Part shown: positions 25,321 to 33,024 of the stretch, piece after piece
Layout of the letters: the number at the start of each line of letters is the position of its first letter
Position numbering within the stretch: position 1 is the first letter of the stretch
Source: Amycolatopsis arida
GTDB lineage: Bacteria > Actinomycetota > Actinomycetes > Mycobacteriales > Pseudonocardiaceae
DNA: 64,000 nt
Direction of reading: 5' to 3'
Assembly: GCF_900115565.1 (NCBI RefSeq)
Contig: NZ_FOWW01000004.1
Span: 1 to 64,000 of the forward strand
Notes under the pieces: model-generated
Seen by the model: the letters and a program-made list of their open reading frames with translations, nothing else
The model's database searches: none
Told to the model about the DNA's origin: nothing
Program-made: the position numbers and the translations under genes

Positions 25321-25425
25321 TTGTCCACAGATTCCCGGTGAACCCGCCGAGCCACCCGACTCCCGGTAGACTGGAACCGGGGCCGCCCCCCGGTGCGGGT
25401 GGGGGCTACCTCCTGGGGGGTTGTC
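25321..25425 (+). repeat. intergenic module: DnaA box, fixed spacer, CGGTAGACTGGAA, GC-rich hairpin
   Basis: TTGTCCACAGATT (25321-25333) is followed by CGGTAGACTGGAACCGGGG (from 25364), then CCCCCCGG and GTGGGGG stretches that can pair. A second copy in reverse orientation (33024-32908) has the same order, and its CGGTAG also begins exactly 41 bases after GTCCACAG. TAGACT would serve as a -10 box, so the module may be a promoter for a short structured RNA. No following gene begins within 190 bases. Confidence 0.55.
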
Positions 25426-25619
25426 GATCAAGTGTAGCGCTGGCTTCGTGGCGCATGTGGTCGTAAAGCCGGAAGCCCGCGTGTGGCCGCGAAGCCCGGA
25501 AGCCGCCGTCGCGGCCCCTCGCCGTGGTCAACGCGGTGGCCGGGGTGTGCTCGGCGTCGCGAATGTTCGCCGCGGAGCCCTGGGCAGGCCGTCCACTCGG
25601 GATGAGTGCCGCGGCGACA

Positions 25620-26315
25620 CTAGCCGCGGACGGCGCGCATCCGGTCGATCTCGGCGCTCTGCCCGGTGACCACGTCCTGGGCGAGCTGCTGCACCCGCAC
25701 GTTCACCCCGTGCGCGAGCACCTCCTCGGCCATGGTCAGCGCGCCCTCGTGGTGGGTGATCATCAGGTCCAGGAACATCCGGTCGAACTCCGGGCCGCTC
25801 GCCGCGCGCAGCGCGGACAGCTGCTCGGGCGTCGCCATGCCGGGCATCAACTCGGACGCACCGTGCTCGTGGTGTCCGTGCGACCCGTGCTCCTCGGCCG
25901 GCACCGGCTCGCCGTGCTCGGCCAGCCACCCCTCCATCAACGCGATCTCACCGTCCTGCGCCACCGCGATCCGCTCGGCGATCGCCCGCACCCGGGGGTC
26001 GTTGACCCGCCCCTCCACCATGTCGGTCATGGTGATCGCCTGCCGGTGGTGCGGGATCATCATGGTCAGGAACCGCACGTCCGCCTCGTTGTGTGGCACC
26101 TCCTGCCGGTGCTCGTCGGCCCGCGCGGCCGGCACCTCCTTCGCCTCCTCACCCGGCCGACCCGGCACGAGCACCCCCGCTGACTCCCCGCCCGGCGCGG
26201 GTTCCGGCCCCGCCGTACACCCGGCGCCCACCAACGCCACGGCCGCCACGGCGGCGCACACCCCAACCCGCATGGCGCCAGCGAACCCCGCCGACCGCGC
26301 CCACGTCAACCGCAT
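25620..26315 (-). CDS. DUF305 lipoprotein-like protein
   Basis: Up to 231 residues. A hydrophobic signal segment (VGVCAAVAAVALVGAGC) ends in a Cys that could be lipidated, so it probably sits on the outer face of the membrane. Two DUF305 repeats follow: FLTMMIPHHRQAITMTDMV and FLDLMITHHEGALTMAEEV, each a four-helix-bundle half with an HH pair. Between them is a His-rich loop (HGSHGHHEHG) that suggests metal binding. I give the ATG just after GGAGG at 26315. GGAGG is too close to it, so TTG 26309 or ATG 26273 are alternatives. It is divergent from the LVIVD gene and they share a 96-base promoter region. Confidence 0.85.
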   Translation of the reverse strand: MRLTWARSAGFAGAMRVGVCAAVAAVALVGAGCTAGPEPAPGGESAGVLVPGRPGEEAKEVPAARADEHRQEVPHNEADVRFLTMMIPHHRQAITMTDMVEGRVNDPRVRAIAERIAVAQDGEIALMEGWLAEHGEPVPAEEHGSHGHHEHGASELMPGMATPEQLSALRAASGPEFDRMFLDLMITHHEGALTMAEEVLAHGVNVRVQQLAQDVVTGQSAEIDRMRAVRG

Positions 26316-26411
26316 CCTCCAAATGTAGCTAGCCAAGCGAACGACCTCGGGTAATAATCGCGCCAAGCCGGCCGAACGCGCCACGAGCGCCGGTGAGAGG
26401 AGCGACTTCAC

Positions 26412-27875
26412 GTGCAGACGAGCCCGACGCGGACGGATCCCGCCAAGCCCCGGCGCCTGCGCCGAACCCTGCTCGCCGCTTTCGGCGCGGCGAGCCTGCT
26501 GACCGGCGGGGTGCTCACCGCCCCCGCGGCCACCGCCCAGGACACCACCGGCATCCCCGGTGTCGACCAGATCGCCCACAGCCCCAACCTGCGGCAGATC
26601 GCCAACATCCCCAAGCAGGCCCCGTTCAACACCACCGAGGCCTACGGCACCGACATGGCCTTCACCGACGGCCACGCCATCGTCGGCAACTACGACGGCT
26701 TCGTGATCTACGACGTGCGCATCCCGTTCCGCCCGCGGATCGTCAGCCAGGTCCTCTGCCCCGGCGGTCAGAACGACGTCACGGTGCACGGCGACCTGCT
26801 GTTCCTGTCCACCGACTACCCGCGCAGCAACGACTCCTGCACCAGCGAGCCAATGCCGGCGTCGAACCCCTCCGCCTGGGAGGGCATCAAGATCTTCGAC
26901 ATCAGCAACCTCGCCCGGCCGCGCTACGTCGCCTCGGTCCGCACCGACTGCGGCTCGCACACCAACACGCTCGTCCCCGGCACCGACCGCAAGGACGTGT
27001 TCATCTACGTCTCGTCCTACTCGCCGGCGCCGGACCTGCCGAACTGCCAGCCCCCGCACGACAAGATCTCGATCATCAAGGTCCCGCTGCGCCGCCCCGC
27101 GCAGGCCGAGGTGGTCGCCACCCCGGTGCTGTTCCCCGACGGCGGCAACCTCGGCGGCACCAACCCGGACGGCACCCGCCGCGCGGCGACCACCGGTTGC
27201 CACGACCTCACCGCCTTCCCCAGCCAGGACCTGGTCGCCGGCGCGTGCATGGGTGACGGCGTGCTGATCGACGTCTCCGACCGGCTCGCCCCGCGGGTCA
27301 TCGAGCGCGTGCAGGACAACGTCAACTTCGCGTTCTGGCACAGTGCCACGTTCAACAACACCGGCACCAAGGTGATCTTCACCGACGAACTCGGCGGCGG
27401 TGGCCTGCCCACCTGCAACGCCCGCTTCGGTCCCCACCGCGGCGCCGACGGCATCTACGACATCGTCGGCAGCGGCGACGACCGCAAGCTGGTCTTCCGC
27501 AGTTACTTCAAGATCCCGCGGCACCAGGCCGACACGGAGAACTGCGTGGCGCACAACGGATCGCTGGTTCCGGTCCGCGGCCACGACATCATGGTGCAGG
27601 CGTGGTACCAGGGCGGCGTGTCGGTGTGGGACTTCACCGACTCGGCCAATCCGAAGGAGATCGCCTACTGGGAGCGTGGCCCGCTCTCGGCCACCGAGTC
27701 GCTCACCGGCGGATCGTGGTCGGCCTACTACTACAACGGCTACATCTACTCCTCGGACATCCAGAAGGGCCTGGACGTGCTGGACCTGCGCGACCGGCGC
27801 ACCATGAGCGCGAAGGCCGTGCGGTTCGACGAGTTCAACGCGCAGACCCAGCCGCAGTATCGCGACCGGAGGTGA
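26412..27875 (+). CDS. secreted LVIVD-repeat beta-propeller protein
   Basis: A 487-residue protein with a long signal peptide: a basic region (KPRRLRRTLL), a hydrophobic core (AAFGAASLLTGGVL) and a PAATAQ cleavage site near residue 43. The mature part has repeated blades with I-x-D-V or F-D-I motifs (FVIYDVRIPF, IKIFDISNL, VLIDVSDRL, VSVWDFTDS, LDVLDLRDR). This is the pattern of LVIVD proteins that form propellers outside the cell. Seven or so Cys residues suggest disulfides. Starts at GTG. DUF305 and LVIVD proteins often occur together in actinobacteria; the divergent arrangement here suggests common control. Substrate unknown. Confidence 0.85.
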   Translation: MQTSPTRTDPAKPRRLRRTLLAAFGAASLLTGGVLTAPAATAQDTTGIPGVDQIAHSPNLRQIANIPKQAPFNTTEAYGTDMAFTDGHAIVGNYDGFVIYDVRIPFRPRIVSQVLCPGGQNDVTVHGDLLFLSTDYPRSNDSCTSEPMPASNPSAWEGIKIFDISNLARPRYVASVRTDCGSHTNTLVPGTDRKDVFIYVSSYSPAPDLPNCQPPHDKISIIKVPLRRPAQAEVVATPVLFPDGGNLGGTNPDGTRRAATTGCHDLTAFPSQDLVAGACMGDGVLIDVSDRLAPRVIERVQDNVNFAFWHSATFNNTGTKVIFTDELGGGGLPTCNARFGPHRGADGIYDIVGSGDDRKLVFRSYFKIPRHQADTENCVAHNGSLVPVRGHDIMVQAWYQGGVSVWDFTDSANPKEIAYWERGPLSATESLTGGSWSAYYYNGYIYSSDIQKGLDVLDLRDRRTMSAKAVRFDEFNAQTQPQYRDRR

Positions 27876-27882
27876 GCCGGGT

Positions 27883-28995
27883 CTAGACCAGCCAGGCGGC
27901 GGCGTCCGGCGCCAGCTGCTCGCCCGCGAGGGGCACGCTCGACAGCAGCACCTCGCCGGGCGGCAGCGGCACCGGCGCCGCCGCGCTGTTCACCGCGCAC
28001 ACCAACCCGCCGGGCTGCCGGCGCAGTGCGCAGCAGCCGGGCGGGGCGCCGTACCACTCGACCGTCGACCCGGCCACCGCAGGATGTTCCTGCCGCAGCT
28101 CGAGCGCCCGCCGGTACAGCGACAGCGTCGAGTCCGTGTCCTCCAGCTGCGCGGCCACCGTCCGGTCGGCCCAGTCGCCGGGCACCGGCCAGGTCCTCGG
28201 CGCCGTCGAGAACGCGAACGGGGGCTCCGCGCCCTCCCAGGGCAACGGCACGCCGGCTTCGGCGCCGGCGAGGCCCAGCTCCTCACCCTGATCGAGGAAC
28301 ACCGCGCCGGGCAGGGCCAGCGCGAACAGCGCCATCGCCCGCGCCCGCCGCGGTCCGTCCTCGCCCGCCCCGAACCGGTCAGCCTGGCGCGGTCCGCGGT
28401 GGTCCACCGCTGTCCAGGCCGGTGGCACGCCGGCCCGCTCCGCGGCGGTCAGCGCGCGCTCGACGGCGGCCTGCAGGGCGTCGGCGTCGAACCGGGGCAG
28501 TACCAGGCCACGGTCGACGACCAGGTCCAGCGGGCCGGCGGCCGACCACCGCCCGGCGGCCATGACGGCGGGATGCTCGTCGAGCACCTTGCGCACCGTC
28601 CGGTGTGCCTCGGTTGGGTCACCACCGCCGGCCGGGTCGCCACCGACCCGGAACCCGTCCACGCCGTGGGCCAGCCAGGACCGCAGGATGTGCTCCAGCT
28701 CCGCCGGGTCGTCGCCGAGCGGGACGTCGACAGTCACCTTCAGCCCGCACCGGTGCGCGTCGGACACCAACCCGTCGACGTCGTCGGTCGGATGTCGCCC
28801 CGCCGGCTCGGGAAGGGCCAGGGTCAGCGCGTCCACGCCGAGCAGCTCGAGGTAGCCGAGCCGGCTCCGCACGCCGGCGAGGTCGCCGACCCCGTCGCCG
28901 TCGGCGTCCGCGAACGAGGGGACGTGGACCACGTAGCACACGGCGTCGGTCCACCAGGCCCGGTCCGAGTCGGACCGGGCCACCGCTCTGCGCAC
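27883..28995 (-). CDS. GH13 alpha-glucosidase homologue lacking catalytic residues
   Basis: At 370 residues it is about 170 shorter than alpha-glucosidases of this group. The N-terminus (WWTDAVCYVVHVPSFADADGDGVGDLAGV) and the late motif (FLDQGEELGL) show GH13 ancestry. The catalytic regions are altered: region I reads VTVDVPLGDD without the Asn-His, region II reads GFRVGG where the nucleophile Asp should be, and the NHD motif of region IV is replaced by DHRGPRQ. I infer a non-hydrolytic pseudoenzyme. It stands beside glbO where mycobacteria carry aglA (Rv2471), so it is probably the degenerated counterpart. The frame is fully open and codon bias is intact, which suggests it is still maintained. 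Confidence 0.8.
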   Translation of the reverse strand: MRRAVARSDSDRAWWTDAVCYVVHVPSFADADGDGVGDLAGVRSRLGYLELLGVDALTLALPEPAGRHPTDDVDGLVSDAHRCGLKVTVDVPLGDDPAELEHILRSWLAHGVDGFRVGGDPAGGGDPTEAHRTVRKVLDEHPAVMAAGRWSAAGPLDLVVDRGLVLPRFDADALQAAVERALTAAERAGVPPAWTAVDHRGPRQADRFGAGEDGPRRARAMALFALALPGAVFLDQGEELGLAGAEAGVPLPWEGAEPPFAFSTAPRTWPVPGDWADRTVAAQLEDTDSTLSLYRRALELRQEHPAVAGSTVEWYGAPPGCCALRRQPGGLVCAVNSAAAPVPLPPGEVLLSSVPLAGEQLAPDAAAWLV

Positions 28996-28999
28996 CGGC

Positions 29000-29410
29000 T
29001 CACCCCCAGCTGTTCATCAGCGAGTGCGCGGCCATCTCCAGGTAGTTCCACAGCTGGGTGCGATAGGGCTCGGGCAGGTCGGCCTCGTCCACCGCGACGC
29101 GCATCGCCCGCAACCAGGCGTCCCGCTCGGCGGGACCGATTCGGAATGGGGCGTGCCGCATCCGCAGCCGCGGATGGCCGCGCTGCTCCGAATAGGTGTG
29201 CGGGCCGCCCCAGTATTGCATCAGGAACAGGCGCAACCGCTCCTCCGCCGGACCGAGGTCGGCGTCCGGGTACAGCGGGCGCAGCACCTCGTCCTCGGCG
29301 ACTTCGGCGTAGAAGCGGGCGACGATCTCGCGGAACGTCGGCTCCCCGCCCACGGCCGCGAAGAAGCTCTCCGGGTCGGTCGGTGGCTGCTGGCCGGTCA
29401 CGTCTGCCAT
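29000..29410 (-). CDS. glbO: group II truncated haemoglobin (trHbO)
   Basis: A 136-residue globin of the short 2-over-2 fold. [25 protein letters not shown] covers helices A-B with the B10-type Tyr region. [13 protein letters not shown] and then [10 protein letters not shown] contain the proximal His (F8), and the end [15 protein letters not shown] forms helix H with the G8 Trp nearby. Such proteins bind O2 with high affinity in the cytoplasm and are proposed to handle oxygen, peroxide or NO. The gene is immediately upstream of the GH13 homologue (gap of four bases), so the two are cotranscribed. Position equals Rv2470. Confidence 0.92.
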   Translation of the reverse strand: MADVTGQQPPTDPESFFAAVGGEPTFREIVARFYAEVAEDEVLRPLYPDADLGPAEERLRLFLMQYWGGPHTYSEQRGHPRLRMRHAPFRIGPAERDAWLRAMRVAVDEADLPEPYRTQLWNYLEMAAHSLMNSWG

Positions 29411-29452
29411 GCCTCCATCTTGCCTGTCGTGCTCGAGTCGGGTGGCGGGCCG

Positions 29453-30454
29453 TCAGCCGGAGTTGTTCGAGTTCGGCTGGTTCACGAAGAAGCGCCCCAG
29501 CGGCGGCTCGAAGCCGGCGTCCTCCAGCGCGGACATGACCTTCGCGCGCAGCGCCCGCTGCACCGCCCACTGCCGGCTGGGCCGGACCTTCACGGTGAGC
29601 CGCAGCTGGATGCCCTCCGGTGTCACGCTCTCCACCCCCAGCACCTCCGGCGGCTCCAGGATGTCCGGGGCGATCGCGTCGCTGGCCGCGGCGTCGGTGG
29701 CCACCTCGTTCAGCAGTCGAGTGGCCCGGTCGACGTCGGTGTTGTAGCTGAACGGGATGTCCACCAGGGCCACCGCGTAGCCCTGGCTGGAGTTGCCCAC
29801 GCGGAGGATCTCGCCGTTGCGGACGTACCAGACGGTGCCGTTGATGTCCCGCAGGGTGGTGATCCGCAGGCCCACGGCCTCGACCGTGCCCACCGCCTCC
29901 CCGACGTCCACGACGTCGCCGACGCCGTACTGGTCCTCCAGCATCATGAACATGCCGGAGAGGAAGTCGCGCACGAGGTTCTGCGCGCCGAACCCGAGCG
30001 CGATCCCGACGATGCCGGCCGAGGCGATGATCGGGCCGAGGTCGATGCCCAGCTCGGCGAGGATCTGCAGCACCGCGAGCCCGTAGACGACGAACGTGGT
30101 CAGCGACTTCAGCACCGAGCCGATCGTCTTGGCCCGCTGCCGGCGCCGCTCCGCGGTGAGCGGGCCGAGCATGTCGGGCGCCCGCTCGCGCAGCGGCCGC
30201 AGCAGGGCGGGCAGCTTGCCACCGCCGTCGGCGGGCACCGTGGTGAGCCGGTCGATCAGCTTGCGAACCAGGAACCGCACCACGAGGGCGATCAGCAGGA
30301 TCAGCAGGATCCGCAGCGGCTTGGCCACCAGCCAGTCGGCGGAGGCCGCCAGCCACTCGTTGTGGGTGAGCCGGAACACCTGGGCGCACCACGTGCCGGC
30401 GTCGTTCACGCAGTCCGGTGGTTCGCTGAGCAGCTGGTTCACGTAAGAGGGCAC
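29453..30454 (-). CDS. MscS-family mechanosensitive channel
   Basis: About 333 residues. There are two to three membrane helices (PLRILLILLIALVVRFLV near 45; FVVYGLAVLQILAEL; then the pore helix region IIASAGIVGIALGFGAQNLVRDFLSG). The MscS beta-domain follows (GVGDVVDVGEAVGTVEAVGLRITTLRD) and then the cytoplasmic vestibule. GFGAQNLVRD is the classic MscS pore-end motif. It should release ions on hypo-osmotic shock. The frame extends upstream without a start signal; I chose GTG 30454, preceded by AGGACAAGGAA. The gene is transcribed towards glbO but with a 42-base gap. Confidence 0.88.
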   Translation of the reverse strand: MPSYVNQLLSEPPDCVNDAGTWCAQVFRLTHNEWLAASADWLVAKPLRILLILLIALVVRFLVRKLIDRLTTVPADGGGKLPALLRPLRERAPDMLGPLTAERRRQRAKTIGSVLKSLTTFVVYGLAVLQILAELGIDLGPIIASAGIVGIALGFGAQNLVRDFLSGMFMMLEDQYGVGDVVDVGEAVGTVEAVGLRITTLRDINGTVWYVRNGEILRVGNSSQGYAVALVDIPFSYNTDVDRATRLLNEVATDAAASDAIAPDILEPPEVLGVESVTPEGIQLRLTVKVRPSRQWAVQRALRAKVMSALEDAGFEPPLGRFFVNQPNSNNSG

Positions 30455-30594
30455 TTCCTTGTCCTGGACGTGGTCACGGACGGGCTCCGGATACCTCGCG
30501 ATAGCACCGTACCCGCTGTGATCCTGGAGCCAACGAGCGTGCGCTCCGGGGGTGATCTGTGGTCGACTATGCCTGCACCGGTGGAGGTGGTCGA

Positions 30595-31314
30595 GTGCCA
30601 GACCGACAACCGAGCCCTCACGGCGTGCTCGCTCCGCAGGAGGTCGGGCCCGCGCCGGGGGGCATGCCGTACTCGACGGTGGCGGGAGGCGCCACGAGCG
30701 GACCGCAGCCGACCGGGCCACCCACCCGCGGCGGCAGGAACGGCCGCGGACCGGGGCAACGCCGATCGGAGTACCCGGCGGTCGGTCCACCGCTGACCGG
30801 CGGCAAGCGGCGGGTGCTGCTGCTCAACGCCACCTTCGAGCCGCTGACCGCGCTGCCGCTGCGGCGCGCGGTGGTCCTGGTCGTGTGTGGTAAGGCCGAG
30901 GTGGTGCACGGTGACCCGGCCGGGCTGACCCTGCACGCCGCGACCGTGTCGGTGCCGGTGCCGTCGGTGATCCGGTTGAGCAACTACGTGCGCGTGCCGT
31001 ACCGCGCGCAGGCGCCGCTGACACGGGCCGGGCTCATGCACCGGGACCGGTTCCGCTGCGCCTACTGCGGAGGCCGGGCGGAAACGATAGACCATGTGGT
31101 GCCGCGCAGCCGCGGGGGGCAGCACACCTGGGAGAACTGCGTGGCCTGCTGCGCGAAGTGCAACCATCGTAAGGCCGACCGGCTGCTGAGCGAGCTCGGC
31201 TGGCGGCTGCGGACGGTGCCGAGGGTGCCGCACGGGCCGCACTGGCGACTGCTCGCGCACTCCACGGATGCCGACCCGCAGTGGCGGCAGTACCTGGGGA
31301 TCCCGGCGGCCTGA
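30595..31314 (+). CDS. HNH endonuclease-fold protein (Rv2469c-like)
   Basis: A 239-residue protein. About 60 residues of disordered Pro/Gly-rich sequence precede a conserved region beginning RRVLLLNATFEPLTALPLRRA. The HNH module is near the C-terminus: RCAYCGG, then IDHVVPRSRGG, then ENCVACCAKCNHRK, with two CxxC pairs for structural zinc. Such proteins nick or cut DNA, but the conserved members next to glbO in mycobacteria have no defined role. I used GTG 30595 because GGAGG lies seven bases upstream; an in-frame GTG at 30559 lacks a site. It is divergent from mscS. Confidence 0.88.
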   Translation: MPDRQPSPHGVLAPQEVGPAPGGMPYSTVAGGATSGPQPTGPPTRGGRNGRGPGQRRSEYPAVGPPLTGGKRRVLLLNATFEPLTALPLRRAVVLVVCGKAEVVHGDPAGLTLHAATVSVPVPSVIRLSNYVRVPYRAQAPLTRAGLMHRDRFRCAYCGGRAETIDHVVPRSRGGQHTWENCVACCAKCNHRKADRLLSELGWRLRTVPRVPHGPHWRLLAHSTDADPQWRQYLGIPAA

Positions 31315-31335
31315 CCGGTGTGCCGGACCGCGGCG

Positions 31336-31359
31336 GCCCAGCCGCCGGAGCGGCTGGGC
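31336..31359. terminator. terminator between convergent HNH and GTRVT-repeat genes
   Basis: GCCCAGCCGC (31336-31345) and GCGGCTGGGC (31350-31359) form a perfect 10-base-pair stem closed by a CGGA tetraloop, 22 bases after the HNH stop codon. It can act in both directions and also lies beyond the repeat gene's 3' end. Confidence 0.75.
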
Positions 31360-31447
31360 GGGCCGACGGGTACGTCCGACCCCGGATTGCCGGCGGGGTC
31401 CGCTGGGGCTGTGCCGGCCCCGGCCGGTACGGGTCGACCGGGTCGAC

Positions 31448-31837
31448 TCAGGCGGCGAGGGTGACGCGCGTGCCGGCGGTGACCCTGGTACCGCGGGTGA
31501 CGCGGGTGCCGCAGGTCACGCGGGTGCCCCTGGTGACGCGCGTGCCGCGAGTGACTCGCGTGCCGGCGGTCACCCGGGTGCCCGCCGTGACACGGGTGCC
31601 GCGGGTCACGCGGGTGCCCCTGGTGACCCGGGTGCCGGCCGTGACGCGGGTGCCGCGGGTGACGCGGGTACCGCAGGTCACGCGGGTACCGCAGGTCACG
31701 CGGGTGCCTCTGGTGACGCGCGTGCCACGGGTGACCCGGGTGCCGAGCGTGACGCGGGTGCCCAGCTCCGGGTGGGAATCGATCAGTGACGGCAGGGTGT
31801 CGGTGCTCGCCTGGGCGGGGGTCTTGGCGAAGTGCAT
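31448..31837 (-). CDS. GTRVT hexapeptide-repeat protein, unknown function
   Basis: A 129-residue protein: a 25-residue leader (MHFAKTPAQASTDTLPSLID, then SHPEL), 17 uninterrupted copies of GTRVT plus one variable residue (order L R R C C R A R R A A R R C R A L), and a final AA. AAGGA lies six bases before the ATG and a plausible promoter lies upstream. The five fixed residues are identical in all 17 copies although their codons vary (for example Arg as CGC, CGG, CGA or AGG). Read on the other strand the repeat is not perfectly kept (VTRVP with one VTLVP). Selection therefore seems to act on this frame. The product is very basic, with Val and Thr every six residues. No homologue or function is known to me. 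Confidence 0.7.
   Translation of the reverse strand: MHFAKTPAQASTDTLPSLIDSHPELGTRVTLGTRVTRGTRVTRGTRVTCGTRVTCGTRVTRGTRVTAGTRVTRGTRVTRGTRVTAGTRVTAGTRVTRGTRVTRGTRVTCGTRVTRGTRVTAGTRVTLAA
31457..31762 (-). repeat. 17 tandem 18-base repeats
   Basis: The repeat array has 17 units of exactly 18 bases and encodes GTRVTx. Units differ by scattered third-position changes and at the sixth codon, so this is not a freshly expanded identical array. Confidence 0.9.
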
Positions 31838-31909
31838 GACATGTCCTTCCGGAACCGGTACGTGACTTATTGGGATGGGGAGCGAGGCGCAAGGCCCGTA
31901 CAGGTGAAA

Positions 31910-31938
31910 AAACTACGAGCATTTCACTCGGCGAACAA
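31910..31938 (-). promoter_or_regulatory. possible promoter of the GTRVT-repeat gene
   Basis: On the minus strand TTGTTC (31938-31933) and TAGTTT (31915-31910) are separated by 17 bases and fit a housekeeping-type -35/-10 pair. The surrounding 60 bases are unusually AT-rich for this genome. The predicted leader before the ATG is about 65 bases. Confidence 0.35.
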
Positions 31939-32155
31939 GACAACAGCGTCGGGTGCCGCCGCCCGTACGGTGAGTTGCAACCTTTCGCGCGACCCTCTTC
32001 GGCCCAACGTGGGATGCGTGGCGTGGCAGTCGGCGGACGGGTGACTCCGGAGGGCGAACGGTCCGTGACCGCTGCCACCGGTGTCCTGGTCCGGCTGGGG
32101 CGGCGCCGGTACCGGCAAGCGGACGTCGGCCGAACCGATCGGTTACGCTGCGCGC

Positions 32156-32404
32156 GTGAACATGGTCGAGACGATCCTGGTCTTCGTGCTGATACCGCTT
32201 GCCCTCTACGGCGTGATCAGCCTGGCCACGCTGAGGTCGAAGTTCGCCGGTGCCCCCCGATACCGTCCGGGCCAGCCGTGGGAGTACCCGCCGCAGTGGT
32301 GGAGTGCCAACCCGGACGGCGTGAGCCATCAGCGGGTCGGGGACGAGGCGTCCGGGGCGACCACCGACGGCACGGTCAAGGGAGGCGCGCGTGGGACATG
32401 GTGA
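32156..32404 (+). CDS. small membrane protein, possible CtaJ-type cytochrome oxidase subunit
   Basis: An 82-residue protein with one membrane helix (TILVFVLIPLALYGVISLA, about residues 5-25) followed by PRYRPGQPWEYPPQWWSANP and a disordered tail. The RPGQPW and WW-ANP motifs resemble the small actinobacterial protein annotated as aa3-type oxidase subunit CtaJ. I recall that family but cannot verify it, so treat the role as likely, not certain. The start is a GTG at 32156. The end overlaps the next gene by 14 bases, indicating one operon. Confidence 0.6.
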   Translation: MNMVETILVFVLIPLALYGVISLATLRSKFAGAPRYRPGQPWEYPPQWWSANPDGVSHQRVGDEASGATTDGTVKGGARGTW

Positions 32405-32882
32405 GCTGACGCACGGCGACGTGCGGGTGGATCCGGCCGAGCTCGGACCGGGCGCCGCGGTTACGGCGAGCGGCCGCGTGTCGGCCGCCAGGATGTACGA
32501 GCCGCCTACTCCATCCGGTCTCTTCAACCCGACGCAGCTCGCCCGGTTGGACGAGGCGCTGACCCTGGCCAGCCGGGAGACCGGGCTGGACTTCACCATC
32601 TACCTGGGAGAGCTGGGCGAGGACAGCAGGGTGGGCGCCGAGCGGCTGCACGACTCGATTGGGGAGCGGGCTCCCTGGTCGGTGCTCATCGCGGTGTCCC
32701 CGGGCGAGCGGGTGGTCGAGGTGGTCACCGGCGCCGAGGCACACCGCCGACTGCCCGATCGTGGCGCCAAGCTCGCGGTGATGAGCATGGTGGCCTCCTT
32801 CAAGGAGGGCGACCTGATCGGCGGGCTGATCAGCGGCCTGCGCATGATGACCGACCAGGCCGGCCCCGCACCCCGCGACTGA
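32391..32882 (+). CDS. DUF5130 / TPM-like domain protein (Rv2468c-like)
   Basis: A 163-residue protein. Residues 45-150 resemble a TPM-type fold: LARLDEALTLASRETGLDFTIYLG, then WSVLIAVSPGERVVEVVTG, then LAVMSMVASFKEGDLIGGL. No membrane segment is apparent. TPM relatives act in photosystem repair or in phosphatase-like reactions, but the actinobacterial DUF5130 group has no known function. GTG start; overlaps the preceding small membrane-protein gene by 14 bases. The location between the HNH gene and pepN equals Rv2468c. Confidence 0.75.
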   Translation: MGHGELTHGDVRVDPAELGPGAAVTASGRVSAARMYEPPTPSGLFNPTQLARLDEALTLASRETGLDFTIYLGELGEDSRVGAERLHDSIGERAPWSVLIAVSPGERVVEVVTGAEAHRRLPDRGAKLAVMSMVASFKEGDLIGGLISGLRMMTDQAGPAPRD

Positions 32883-32907
32883 CCCGAACGCGAATCGCGC
32901 GGAACCA

Positions 32908-33024
32908 CTTGCCCCCACCCCCACCCTGTCCCTTGGGGGCCGGCCCCGCTTCCAGCCTACCGCTGGTGGGGGCCGTGGGCGGGGGTTGCGGAAATCTGTG
33001 GACGCCTTTCGGCGATGTGGACAA
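32908..33024 (-). repeat. second copy of the DnaA-box / CGGTAG intergenic module
   Basis: On the minus strand: TTGTCCACA (33024-33016), GCGTCCACA (33005-32997, continuing GATT), then 41 bases after GTCCACAG the motif CGGTAGGCTGGAAGCGGGG (from 32962), and finally CCCCC and GTGGGGG stretches. The two boxes are 19 bases apart as at 12893/12912. The CGGTAG distance equals that at 25321. Confidence 0.55.

Noticed and set aside
31457-31762. CRISPR-like array of regular short repeats
   Set aside because: Units are contiguous 18-base coding repeats without unique spacers, and no cas genes are present.
31448-31837. Definite lanthipeptide precursor
   Set aside because: Leader and Thr/Cys content would allow it, but only three Cys occur and no LanB/LanM, ATP-grasp or radical SAM enzyme is encoded nearby, so it is kept only as a possibility.
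31281-31865. Plus-strand repeat protein (VTRVPx) over the same array
   Set aside because: The repeat is less perfect in this frame (one VTLVP), the N-terminal part has no family resemblance, and the frame overlaps the HNH gene. The minus-strand frame has the leader, the ribosome-binding site and invariant repeats.
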